From Gammaproteobacteria bacterium (GTDB taxonomy: Bacteria; Pseudomonadota; Gammaproteobacteria; Steroidobacterales; Steroidobacteraceae), in assembly GCA_030040235.1 (NCBI GenBank), contig JASHUC010000476.1:1-10014 (forward strand): 10,014 nucleotides of DNA. Reading direction: 5' to 3'. Below are positions 1 to 6,510 of this stretch, piece by piece. The notes below the pieces were generated by a model, which did not search any database, was not told the DNA's origin, and saw only the letters and a program-made list of their open reading frames with translations. Position 1 is the first letter of the stretch. Each line of letters starts with the position of its first letter. Made by a program: the position numbers and the translations under genes.

Positions 1-1490
1 GCGATCGCAATGCGCTGGCGCTGGCCGCCGGAAAGCAACATGCCGCGATCGCCCACGGACGTATCGAGCCCCTCGGGCAGTTCGCGCGTGAACTCCAGGA
101 CGTGCGCGGCCTCGGCGGCGCGCTCGATAGCATCGGTCGCGAGCTCGCGTCCGAAGGTGATGTTGTTGCGGATGGTATCGTTGAACAGGATCACGTCCTG
201 GGAGACGACCGCGATCTGATCTCTGAGATTGTGCAGCTCGTATTCGCGCACGTCGTGCTCATCGATGCGCACGCTCCCCGAGGTCACATCGTAGAAGCGC
301 GGCAGAAGGCTCACCAGCGTCGATTTACCGCTCCCGGAGCGGCCGACGATCGCGATGCGCTCGCCGGGCGCGGCTTTCAGGGACACCTCACGCAGCGCTG
401 CCTGCCGGCCGGACGAATAACCGAACGAGACGTGATCGAAATCCACGTTCCCCCGCGCGCGCCCCACCCGATAGCCTCCGCCCGGCGGCTCGGACGGCGA
501 GTCGATCACCTCGAACAGGCTCTGCGCCGCGGCAATCCCCTGCTGTACCTGGCTCGACACGCCGACCAGCTGCTTGAGCGGCGTCGGAATCATGCCGAGC
601 GCGACGATAAAGCCGAACAGGTCGCCGGTCGTCATTTGTCCGTGCACCATTTCGGCAATCGCGTACGACAGCACGAAGGCCGCGCCGAGCGCCGTGATGA
701 TCTGAATGATCGGATTCGAGAGTCCCTTCGTGAGGATCAGCCGCATGTTCGAGCGGCGATTGTGCTCGTTCACGGAGTGAAACTGCCGCGCGAGATGCCG
801 CTCGGCGTTGTGAACCTTGATCAGCCGCGGCGCCTCGAGGCCCTCCTTCGCGACCCGCGTGACATCGCCCATCGAGTCCTGGATACGCCGGCTGTAGCGG
901 CGAAAGCGGCGGTTCACCTGCGTCACGACCCAGCCGACGATCGGGCCCAGGCAGAGCGCGAGGAGCGCGAGACGCCAGTTGAACCAGAGCAGCTCACCCA
1001 CCAGCCACACGATCGTGAGGCTCGTGCTGACGAGTATCACGACCGAGTCGGTCGAGCTCTGGCCGACCAGCTCCGCGTTGTAGGTGAGCTTCGAGAGCAG
1101 GGCCGCCGCGGAGGTCCGATCGAAGACAGCGATCGGCAGAGTCAGGGCACGATCGAACAACTCCTGGCGCAGCTCGCGCACCATGCGGCGGCTGACCAGG
1201 CCCATGAAGTACGTCTGGGTGAAGTCGCCGAGCGAGCGCAGCACGAAGAGCGCGAGCAGCCCCGCCGGGATCCAGTAGATGATGCGCGGGTCGGGATGGG
1301 CGGTGAAGCCCTTGTCGCCGAACTGCTTGGCAAACCAGGCGAGCGCTGCGCTGCAGAGCGAATAGAGCACCCCGCCCGCGATGCCGAGGGCGAAGGCGCC
1401 CGCGTGGCGGCGCACATAGCCGAGCAGGCGCCGATAGCTGCCGAGCGCACTCGCCGCCGCGACCGGCGGCGATCTCGCCACATCGTTCAA
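1..1490 (-). CDS. msbA: MsbA lipid A export ATP-binding/permease protein, C-terminus cut off by window edge
   Basis: MsbA is an inner-membrane homodimeric ABC exporter that flips lipid A-core to the periplasmic leaflet, feeding LPS transport. The visible 496 codons hold an N-terminal membrane domain (about residues 15-335), including the DPIIQ-like segment NPIIQIITALG seen in MsbA proteins, then the nucleotide-binding domain. Walker A GRSGSGKST is at about 383-391, a Q-loop follows in VVSQDVILFNDT, and the LSGGQRQR signature is at about 486-493. Walker B and the H-loop lie beyond base 1; the family is about 580 residues long. I chose the TTG at 1490 because it overlaps the exbD stop as TTGA; a GTG at 1481 is an alternative that shortens the protein by three residues. 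No strong ribosome binding site is visible, so coupling to exbD is likely. lpxK often follows msbA in this cluster but is not visible here. Family certain, start less so. Confidence 0.95.
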   Translation of the reverse strand, partial: MNDVARSPPVAAASALGSYRRLLGYVRRHAGAFALGIAGGVLYSLCSAALAWFAKQFGDKGFTAHPDPRIIYWIPAGLLALFVLRSLGDFTQTYFMGLVSRRMVRELRQELFDRALTLPIAVFDRTSAAALLSKLTYNAELVGQSSTDSVVILVSTSLTIVWLVGELLWFNWRLALLALCLGPIVGWVVTQVNRRFRRYSRRIQDSMGDVTRVAKEGLEAPRLIKVHNAERHLARQFHSVNEHNRRSNMRLILTKGLSNPIIQIITALGAAFVLSYAIAEMVHGQMTTGDLFGFIVALGMIPTPLKQLVGVSSQVQQGIAAAQSLFEVIDSPSEPPGGGYRVGRARGNVDFDHVSFGYSSGRQAALREVSLKAAPGERIAIVGRSGSGKSTLVSLLPRFYDVTSGSVRIDEHDVREYELHNLRDQIAVVSQDVILFNDTIRNNITFGRELATDAIERAAEAAHVLEFTRELPEGLDTSVGDRGMLLSGGQRQRIAI

Positions 1491-1918
1491 GGCCGACCCG
1501 CCGCTCCGCCTTTGATGGTCGCGATGTTGATCTCGACGAACCCGAGCCGCCCGAGCACGTCCATGGCGGTCACCACGGACTGCTGCGTCGTCCGAGCATC
1601 TGCGCGGATCGTCACGCGCATGCCGCGGTTCGTGCCCGCCTGCTGCAGAAGCGCGGCGCGGAGCGTGTCGGGACTCGAGTTGATGAGCTCACGGCCGTTG
1701 ACGAGGTAGCTGCCCTGCTCCGTGATGGTGACGACGAGCGGCTCGGCGTGCGTGTTTGCCGTGGGAACGCTGCTCGCCTGCGGCAGGTGGATACGGATGC
1801 GCCCTTCCTCCACGAGCGAGCTCGATAGCATGAAGAAGACGACCATCATCAGCACGACGTCGATCAGCGAGACCAGATTGATCTCCGGCTCCTCCAGACG
1901 CCGCGCCCGCAGGTTCAT
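1487..1918 (-). CDS. exbD: ExbD/TolR-family proton channel subunit
   Basis: This 143-residue protein belongs to the ExbD/TolR family, which works with ExbB/TolQ in the inner membrane to turn proton flow into mechanical work in the periplasm. A short cytoplasmic N-terminus (about 1-13) leads into one membrane helix (about 14-34) with the family hallmark Asp at residue 20 in NLVSLIDVVL, the likely proton-path residue equivalent to the conserved Asp of E. coli ExbD. A periplasmic domain of about 105 residues follows and includes the usual hydrophobic-Leu-Pro strand (IRIHLPQ, about 40-46). Length is normal for the family. The ATG overlaps the exbB stop as ATGA (1915-1918), and its own TGA overlaps the msbA TTG, so the three genes are probably translated as a coupled unit. 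No tonB or tolA gene is in view, so its partner and client are unknown. ExbD-like and TolR-like cannot be fully separated by reading; position next to msbA favours the ExbD-like annotation usual for this cluster. Confidence 0.92.
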   Translation of the reverse strand: MNLRARRLEEPEINLVSLIDVVLMMVVFFMLSSSLVEEGRIRIHLPQASSVPTANTHAEPLVVTITEQGSYLVNGRELINSSPDTLRAALLQQAGTNRGMRVTIRADARTTQQSVVTAMDVLGRLGFVEINIATIKGGAAGRP

Positions 1919-2658
1919 CGGCGCGCCGCCTTGAGCAGGTCAGGCCGCTGCAGCTCGGCGCGCGGCACCTCGGACCGCTGCTCGGGCCGCGGCGCATCCG
2001 GCCGCGGCGCATCCGGCCGTTGCAGATCAGCGCGCGGCGCACCGCCGCCCGAAAGCTGTGCCGCCTCGAGCGCATCCGCGAGCTTGATGGCATCCTTCTC
2101 CATCTCGATCACGAACCGCTCGCACCGGCCGCGAAGATAGCGATAGCTGATCAGCGCCGGAATCGCGACGCAGAGGCCGGCAGCCGTCGCGATGAGGGCC
2201 TCGGCGATGCCGCCCGAGAGCATGCGCGGATCGCCTGCGGCTCCGGCCTGCAGGGCGTTGAACGCTTTGATGATGCCGGTCACCGTGCCGAGCAGCCCCA
2301 GGAGCGGGGAGATGCTGGCGATCGTTCCCAGGGCGTTCAGAAAGCGCTCGAGATCGTGCACGACGTGGCGTCCGGTGTCCTCGAGGCGCTCCATCATGAG
2401 CTCGCGCGAGCGATGACGGTTCGCGAGCCCCGCGGCCAGTACCTTGCCGAGGGGGGAGTTCTGCTCGAGCGCCGCGATGACCTTGTCGTTGACCTGATGG
2501 GCCTCGACGAGCTGCCACACGCGCTGTGTCAGATCGCGCGGCAGGACGCGCTTTTCCTGCAGCGTCCACAGACGCTCCAGAATGATCGCGGCGGCCGCGA
2601 TGGAGCACAGCACGATCGGCCACATGAACGGGCCGCCGGCCCGCACGATTTCCCACAT
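1915..2658 (-). CDS. exbB: ExbB/TolQ/MotA-family proton channel protein with repetitive C-terminal tail
   Basis: This 247-residue inner-membrane protein is the channel-forming partner of ExbD. Three membrane helices are visible, as expected for ExbB/TolQ: about 10-30, 108-131 and 150-172. The signature segments are GLLGTVTGIIKAF (121-133) and GGIAEALIATAAGL (149-162). Between helices 1 and 2 is the usual charged cytoplasmic domain. After the conserved core ends near residue 200, a tail of about 45 residues is rich in Pro, Asp/Glu and Arg, built from RPDAP and A-E/D-LQRPD units (about 208-242). I do not recognise this tail in ExbB, TolQ or MotA proteins. It is encoded by short DNA repeats (see 1943-2038). 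The ATG at 2658 is supported by an AGGA ribosome site (2671-2668) nine bases upstream and by a start that leads directly into helix 1. It is the first gene of the exbB-exbD-msbA unit. Confidence 0.92.
   Translation of the reverse strand: MWEIVRAGGPFMWPIVLCSIAAAAIILERLWTLQEKRVLPRDLTQRVWQLVEAHQVNDKVIAALEQNSPLGKVLAAGLANRHRSRELMMERLEDTGRHVVHDLERFLNALGTIASISPLLGLLGTVTGIIKAFNALQAGAAGDPRMLSGGIAEALIATAAGLCVAIPALISYRYLRGRCERFVIEMEKDAIKLADALEAAQLSGGGAPRADLQRPDAPRPDAPRPEQRSEVPRAELQRPDLLKAARR
1943..2038. repeat. Short tandem and direct repeats encoding the ExbB C-terminal tail
   Basis: A 15-base unit (GGCCGCGGCGCATCC, plus strand) occurs at 1985-1999 and 2000-2014, with a partial third copy at 2015-2019. 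Flanking it, bases 1943-1966 and 2015-2038 form a second imperfect direct repeat with 21 of 24 positions identical. Fifteen bases is five codons, so unit gain or loss keeps the exbB frame. The units read as PDAPR and as AELQRP/ADLQRP on the minus strand. The tail is therefore a likely site of length variation between strains by replication slippage; that is inference. Confidence 0.85.
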
Positions 2659-2667
2659 CCGTTTGAT

Positions 2668-2690
2668 TCCTAGATTGGCGCCCCATCATA
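2668..2690 (-). promoter_or_regulatory. Candidate exbB promoter -10 and ribosome binding site
   Basis: On the minus strand, TATGAT (2690-2685) matches five of six bases of the sigma-70 -10 consensus, and AGGA (2671-2668) sits nine bases before the exbB ATG. The leader would be about 20 bases. No good -35 hexamer is seen at 16-18 bases; at 17 bases the sequence is TAGGCG. The ribosome site is convincing; the promoter is a sequence-based guess. Confidence 0.5.
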
Positions 2691-2701
2691 TCTGCTACAG
2701 T
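2675..2701 (+). promoter_or_regulatory. Candidate plus-strand promoter for the DUF2062 gene
   Basis: TTGGCG (2675-2680), a 15-base spacer, then TACAGT (2696-2701) preceded by TGC as an extended -10. This is the same arrangement (15-base spacer, TGC before the -10) as the stronger promoter at 6597-6623. Transcription would begin about five bases before the ATG at 2713, so the mRNA would be nearly leaderless, which fits the lack of any ribosome binding site there. It overlaps the opposing exbB -10. Weak evidence by itself. Confidence 0.3.
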
Positions 2702-2712
2702 TGCCCGCGCCT

Positions 2713-3237
2713 ATGCCTCGGCAACTGCTCAGGAGGATCGCACCGCACGCTCGAGCGCTTCAAGGGCGGTGGTACCTGCGCGCGTTCGGCTCGCATTTCA
2801 CCGATCCCCGGCTCTGGGCCCTGCATCGGCGCGGCATCACGGCCGCCTTCGGCGCCGGTCTCGCCATCTGCTTCCTGCCCCTGCCCGTGCACACGCTGCT
2901 CGCGGTGCTCATTGCGATTGTGTGGCGGCTCAACGTGGTCGCGGTGGTGGCGACCACCTGGATTGTGAACCCGTTCACAATGGTGCCGATTTACTATGCC
3001 GCCTACCGTGTAGGTGCGGGAATCACCGGTGCCGAGCCGCGGGCGTTCGGATTCCGGCTGAGCTGGGACTGGCTGCAACACGGCCTGGGGCCGATGTGGA
3101 AGCCGTTTCTCGTCGGCTGTCTCACCTGCGCGGTTCTGTGCGGCGTGCTGGGCTGGCTCGGCCTCGAGCTGCTCTGGCGCTGGCGTGTCATCGTGCGGCG
3201 CTACCGGCTGCGCCGTACCGCATCGTCCACGAGCTGA
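2713..3237 (+). CDS. DUF2062 domain-containing inner-membrane protein
   Basis: A 174-residue membrane protein of the DUF2062 family, whose biochemical role is not established. Features typical of the family are visible in order: a basic N-terminus (MPRQLLRRI), the DPRLWALHRR segment (31-40), a first hydrophobic region with a PLP motif (about 42-70), a second with NPFTMVPIYY (86-95) inside about 75-104, and a last helix at about 130-153 followed by a very basic C-terminus. The ATG at 2713 is preferred because MPR-start proteins are usual in this family; an in-frame TTG at 2701 would add four residues. Neither has a ribosome binding site. In related gammaproteobacteria a DUF2062 gene lies between lolCDE and comEC/exbB/exbD/msbA, so the neighbourhood is conserved, but here the gene points opposite to both flanking operons and comEC is absent. 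Family assignment is firm, function unknown. Confidence 0.9.
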   Translation: MPRQLLRRIAPHARALQGRWYLRAFGSHFTDPRLWALHRRGITAAFGAGLAICFLPLPVHTLLAVLIAIVWRLNVVAVVATTWIVNPFTMVPIYYAAYRVGAGITGAEPRAFGFRLSWDWLQHGLGPMWKPFLVGCLTCAVLCGVLGWLGLELLWRWRVIVRRYRLRRTASSTS

Positions 3238-3238
3238 G

Positions 3239-3263
3239 CCGGGCGTTCGCTGCTTCGCAGCTC
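3239..3263. repeat. 25-base direct repeat, copy 1, just after the DUF2062 stop
   Basis: This is an exact 25-base match to 3318-3342. The core is GGGCGTTCGCTGCTTCGCAG; it contains the inverted repeat GCTGC-TTC-GCAGC (3249-3261), which can form a five-pair hairpin. It fills most of the 33-base gap between the convergent DUF2062 and lolD stop codons. GAGCTG (3231-3236), overlapping the DUF2062 stop, also pairs with CAGCTC (3258-3263). It may be a copy of a dispersed extragenic repeat of this genome; that cannot be judged from one window. Confidence 0.85.
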
Positions 3264-3270
3264 CGCCGCG

Positions 3271-4008
3271 CTACGCAATCCCTGCTCCGCGCGCCGGTCC
3301 GGCCCGGTCGTCCATGACCGGGCGTTCGCTGCTTCGCAGCTCACCCTGCTCGAGCATCAGAACGCGCTCCATCCGATTCGCAAGCCGCGTGTCGTGCGTG
3401 ACGATCACGAGGCTCGTCCGGCGCTCCCGATTGAGCTCGAGCATCAGCGCGAACACCTGCTCGGCGTTTGCCCCGTCGAGATTGCCCGTCGGCTCGTCCG
3501 CGAGCACGAGGCGCGGCTGGGTGACGAGCGCGCGCGCCACCGCGGCGCGCTGGCGCTCGCCCCCCGAGAGCTGGTGCGGACGATGCGTCAGCCGGCCGCC
3601 GAGTCCGACGCGCTCGAGCAGCTCCCGGGCACGCGCCCGCGCCTCGGCAACGGGCGCCCGCCGCACCAGCAGCGGCATCGCGACGTTCTCGAGCGCGGAG
3701 AACTCGGGCAGCAGGTGGTGGAACTGGTAGACGAACCCGAGCGCGCGGTTGCGCAACTCCCCGCGCGCCCGCTCGCTCAAGCCGTGGATGTCCTCACCGG
3801 CGATGATGACGCGCCCGGAGGTCGGCCGGTCGAGACCGCCGAGGATCTGCAGCAAGGTCGTCTTGCCCGAGCCCGAAGCGCCCACGATCGCCACACGCTC
3901 CCCGGCGCCCACCGTGAGGCTCGCGCCGCGCAGCACCTCGAGCGTCGCCGGCCCCTGACGGAAGCTCTTGCGGACGTCACGCGCCTCGAGGACGAGCTCA
4001 GAAGTCAT
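3271..4008 (-). CDS. lolD: LolD, ATP-binding subunit of the lipoprotein-releasing complex
   Basis: LolD is the cytoplasmic ATPase that powers LolC/LolE extraction of outer-membrane lipoproteins and their transfer to LolA. The 245-residue protein has Walker [10 protein letters not shown] (43-51), Q-loop at Gln95 in [18 protein letters not shown], a motif very typical of LolD, signature LSGGERQR (147-154), Walker B with [11 protein letters not shown] (168-178) and switch His205 in VTHD. The ATG at 4008 lies inside the end of the upstream permease gene (overlap 3998-4008) with GAGG nine bases upstream; a longer open frame to 4092 lacks family similarity. The conserved domain ends near residue 222. 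The last ~22 residues (ELRSSERPV and onward) are partly encoded by copy 2 of a 25-base repeat, making the protein about a dozen residues longer than E. coli LolD (233). The tail is unlikely to matter for ATPase activity. Confidence 0.96.
   Translation of the reverse strand: MTSELVLEARDVRKSFRQGPATLEVLRGASLTVGAGERVAIVGASGSGKTTLLQILGGLDRPTSGRVIIAGEDIHGLSERARGELRNRALGFVYQFHHLLPEFSALENVAMPLLVRRAPVAEARARARELLERVGLGGRLTHRPHQLSGGERQRAAVARALVTQPRLVLADEPTGNLDGANAEQVFALMLELNRERRTSLVIVTHDTRLANRMERVLMLEQGELRSSERPVMDDRAGPARGAGIA
3302..3323. other. Perfect inverted repeat in the 3' end of lolD
   Basis: GCCCGGTC (3302-3309) and GACCGGGC (3316-3323) form an eight-pair, GC-rich stem with a six-base loop. It overlaps the left end of copy 2 of the 25-base repeat and is inside the lolD coding sequence, upstream of its stop. 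No T-run follows on either strand, so it is not a standard intrinsic terminator, though it could slow RNA polymerase or protect RNA 3' ends between the convergent genes. Confidence 0.7.
3318..3342. repeat. 25-base direct repeat, copy 2, inside the lolD 3' coding end
   Basis: An exact copy of 3239-3263 in the same orientation, with 54 bases between copies. Read on the minus strand in the lolD frame it encodes ELRSSERP. The hairpin GCTGC-TTC-GCAGC is repeated here (3328-3340). Its position suggests that repeat insertion or duplication replaced the original lolD 3' end; this is inference. Confidence 0.85.
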
Positions 4009-5248
4009 GGCGCAGGGCCTCGGCGGGCTCGGTACGTGAGGCGCGCCAGGACGGATAGAGCGTCGCGAGTGCGCACAGGCAGAAGGCCACACCGCAGACC
4101 TTGAGCACGTCCCGCCACTCGACGTAGGCGGGCAGATCGCTCATGTTGTACACGCGCGGATCGAGAAAGCGCGTGCCGAGCAGGTGCTCGAGGAAGTGCA
4201 CCAGGAACTCGACGTTGTGCGCGACGAGGATCCCGAGGCCGGCTCCGAGGGCGGTGCCGGCGAGCCCGATGAGCACCCCCTGGACGAGGAACGTCGCGAG
4301 CACGTTCGGCGGACCCGCACCGAGCGTGCGCAGGATGGCGATGTCGCTTTGCTTCTCCTTCACGATCATCACCAACGTCGCGATGATATTGAAGGCCGCG
4401 ACGGCGACGATCATGGAGAGGATCACGAACATCATGGTCTTGGTGATCTCGATGGAGCGAAAGAGGTTCTCGTTCTTCTTGGTCCAGTCGCTCACGTAAA
4501 AACCGCCGCCGAGCCCCTCCGCGAGCGCGTGCACGGTCTGAGGCGCGCGGAACGGATCCGCGAGCGCCAGTCGAATGCCCGTCGCGCGGTCGCCGAGATG
4601 GTACACACGGTCGGCGTCGCGCATGTTCACGAGCGCGAGCGCGCTGTCATACTCGTACATTCCCGAGTGGAAGATTCCGCTCACGAAGAAGCGGCGCATG
4701 CGCGGCTCGATCCCGCTCGGAGTGGGCGTGCCCTCCGGCGCGATGAGTACCACCGAATCCCCGACCCGCGCGCCGAGATCGCCGGCGAGCGCCGACCCGA
4801 GCACGATGCGATAGGCGCCGGGCACGAGATCCTCGATGCGGCCCGAGGTGAAGTGCTGCGCGAGACCCGTGGTCCGCTCCTCCTCGGCCGGGACCACGCC
4901 GCGCACCGCGGTCCCGATCACCCGCTGCCCGTGCGCGAGCATCGCCTGCTCCTCGACGTAGGGTGCCGCCGCGACGACTCCCGGCTCGCGCAGCGCCGCG
5001 GCCTGCGCCGTGCGCCAGTCCGCGAGCGTGCCATCGAGCCCCTCGAGGGTCGCCTCCGCGGTGACCGTGAGCATGCGCGCCTTCAGCTCGCGCTCGAACC
5101 CGTTCATGACCGAGAGCACGACGATGAGCACGGCGATGCCGAGCATGATGCCGAGCACCGACATCAGCGCGACGAACGAGACGAACCCGCGCCGCTGCGT
5201 CGAGCGCACGTAGCGCGTCGCGATCAGCCATTCATAGGCACTGCCCAT
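3998..5248 (-). CDS. lolC: LolC/LolE-type lipoprotein-releasing permease (copy next to lolD)
   Basis: This 416-residue permease is an inner-membrane subunit of the lipoprotein-releasing ABC complex. It has the standard layout: a first membrane helix (about 22-48) ending in the family motif [12 protein letters not shown], a large periplasmic domain (about 50-268), then three helices (about 271-296, 316-345, 380-402). [15 protein letters not shown] (297-311) is the cytoplasmic coupling segment, and the protein ends in the conserved [17 protein letters not shown] loop [15 protein letters not shown] (171-185) resembles the LolA-binding Hook of LolC (TPxGxxPxxR pattern). The start ATG at 5248 is eight bases after the stop of its paralog, and its end overlaps lolD by 11 bases, so all three form one operon. 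Naming as LolC rather than LolE or the hybrid LolF is tentative and rests on the Hook-like loop and adjacency to lolD. Family assignment is firm. Confidence 0.93.
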   Translation of the reverse strand: MGSAYEWLIATRYVRSTQRRGFVSFVALMSVLGIMLGIAVLIVVLSVMNGFERELKARMLTVTAEATLEGLDGTLADWRTAQAAALREPGVVAAAPYVEEQAMLAHGQRVIGTAVRGVVPAEEERTTGLAQHFTSGRIEDLVPGAYRIVLGSALAGDLGARVGDSVVLIAPEGTPTPSGIEPRMRRFFVSGIFHSGMYEYDSALALVNMRDADRVYHLGDRATGIRLALADPFRAPQTVHALAEGLGGGFYVSDWTKKNENLFRSIEITKTMMFVILSMIVAVAAFNIIATLVMIVKEKQSDIAILRTLGAGPPNVLATFLVQGVLIGLAGTALGAGLGILVAHNVEFLVHFLEHLLGTRFLDPRVYNMSDLPAYVEWRDVLKVCGVAFCLCALATLYPSWRASRTEPAEALRHDF

Positions 5249-5256
5249 CGCCGCCG

Positions 5257-6510
5257 CTACTCGTACCGCAGCGCATCGGCAGGGGGCGTGCGCGCGGCCC
5301 GCAGCGCCGGATAGAGGGTTGCCACGGTGGTGAGCACGAGCGCCGCCAGCGCGATCAGGCCGACGTTCGAGCCGTGCAGATCCGATGGGATGTCGGTGTT
5401 GTAGTACACGTCGGGGTTCAGGATCTGGAAGCGAAAGGTGTGCTCGAGGGCCGGAACGATGCTCTGCACGTTGAGCGCGAGCACGACCCCCAGGGCGACC
5501 CCGAGGGCGACTCCCAGCCAGCCGATCGCGAGCCCCTGAGTGATGAACACGCCCATCACGCGCAAGGGCGAGGCGCCGAAGGTGCGCAGAATCGCGATGT
5601 CGGTGCGCTTGTCGTTCACCACCATGACGAGCATTGCGACGATATTGAAGGCGGCGACCGCCACGATGAGCAGCAGAATGAGCGACATCATGGTCTTCTC
5701 GATGCGGATCGCGCGAAAGTAGCCGGCATTGTCGCTCGTCCAGTCGATGATCTGGAAACCCGCGGGCAGGACGGCGCGGATGCGCTCGGCGAGACGGGGC
5801 GCCGCGAGTGGATCATCGAAGCGCACGTGCAGCCCCTGGCCGCTCGGGGCCACCCCGAGCGCGCGCACATCGTCGAGGTTTGCGAATACGAGCGAGTCGT
5901 CGTTCTCCTCGACACCCGCCTCGAAAAGGCCCCCGACCGTCAGCTGGCGCAGCTTCGGCACCGGAGTGCCGTCGGGCAACAGCGTCGGGATGAGCAACGT
6001 CATCGTATCGCCGGGCCCGAGCGCGAGCTCCTGCGCCACCGCCTCGCCGATGATGGCGCGGTCACTCCCCGAGGTGAGCTGCGAGAGACTGCCTTCCCGG
6101 ACCACGCGCGCCACCTGCGTGACCGAGCCTTCGGCGCGCGGGTCGATGCCGCGCAGGGTGATGGGGAGCATGTCGGGTGCGCTCACCGCGAGCGCCTGAG
6201 CCTCGAGGTACGGCGCCACGCCCGCAACGCCCCGCACACCGGCGACGGCGCGGCGCGCGGCGTCCCAATCGCTCGCGGTGAGCTGCCGGGCTGCGGGTGC
6301 GGCGATCACGCGCGCATCGGAGCTCAACGCGAGCAGCCGGTCGCGCAGCTCGTCCTCGAAGCCGTTCATCACGGAGAGGATCACGATGAGGGCCGCGACC
6401 CCCACGCACACACCGGTGAGCGAGACCCAGGTGATGAAGGAGACGAAGAACTTGTGGGTGCGGGCGCGGACGTAGCGCAGCCCGACATAGGCAGGCAGGG
6501 GATAAAACAC
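5257..6510 (-). CDS. lolE: LolC/LolE-type lipoprotein-releasing permease (promoter-proximal copy)
   Basis: This 417-residue paralog of the next gene has the same architecture: helix 1 (about 22-48) ending in [11 protein letters not shown], periplasmic domain (about 50-268), DWTSDNAGYFRAIRIEKTMM leading into helix 2 (about 271-296), coupling segment NDKRTDIAILRTFGA, two more helices, and a terminal YPALRAARTPPADALRYE. A loop PTLLPDGTPVPKLR (175-188) occupies the Hook position. It presumably pairs with the adjacent copy to make the heterodimeric transmembrane part of the complex; homodimers are possible. The start is GTG at 6510, since the frame is closed by TAA just upstream and MFYPLPAYVGLRYVRA matches the usual family N-terminus. 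No ribosome binding site is seen. The symbol lolE is provisional: it is given because the other copy looks more LolC-like, and E. coli places lolD between lolC and lolE, unlike here. Confidence 0.92.
   Translation of the reverse strand: MFYPLPAYVGLRYVRARTHKFFVSFITWVSLTGVCVGVAALIVILSVMNGFEDELRDRLLALSSDARVIAAPAARQLTASDWDAARRAVAGVRGVAGVAPYLEAQALAVSAPDMLPITLRGIDPRAEGSVTQVARVVREGSLSQLTSGSDRAIIGEAVAQELALGPGDTMTLLIPTLLPDGTPVPKLRQLTVGGLFEAGVEENDDSLVFANLDDVRALGVAPSGQGLHVRFDDPLAAPRLAERIRAVLPAGFQIIDWTSDNAGYFRAIRIEKTMMSLILLLIVAVAAFNIVAMLVMVVNDKRTDIAILRTFGASPLRVMGVFITQGLAIGWLGVALGVALGVVLALNVQSIVPALEHTFRFQILNPDVYYNTDIPSDLHGSNVGLIALAALVLTTVATLYPALRAARTPPADALRYE

Noticed and set aside
102..1709. A 535-codon open frame on the plus strand opposite msbA and part of exbD
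   Set aside because: It is antisense to conserved genes, crosses their boundary, and its Arg/Asp/His-rich product has no recognisable domain.
3302..3323. Intrinsic terminator for lolD or the DUF2062 gene
   Set aside because: The stem is good but has no T-run on either strand and lies before the lolD stop codon.
3239..3342. CRISPR-like repeat-spacer-repeat
   Set aside because: There are only two copies, the repeat itself encodes part of LolD, the 54-base spacing is long, and no cas genes are present.
4009..4092. N-terminal extension of lolD to an ATG at 4092
   Set aside because: The extra 28 residues overlap the end of the permease gene, do not look like LolD, and the ATG at 4008 has a suitable ribosome site and family-typical N-terminus.
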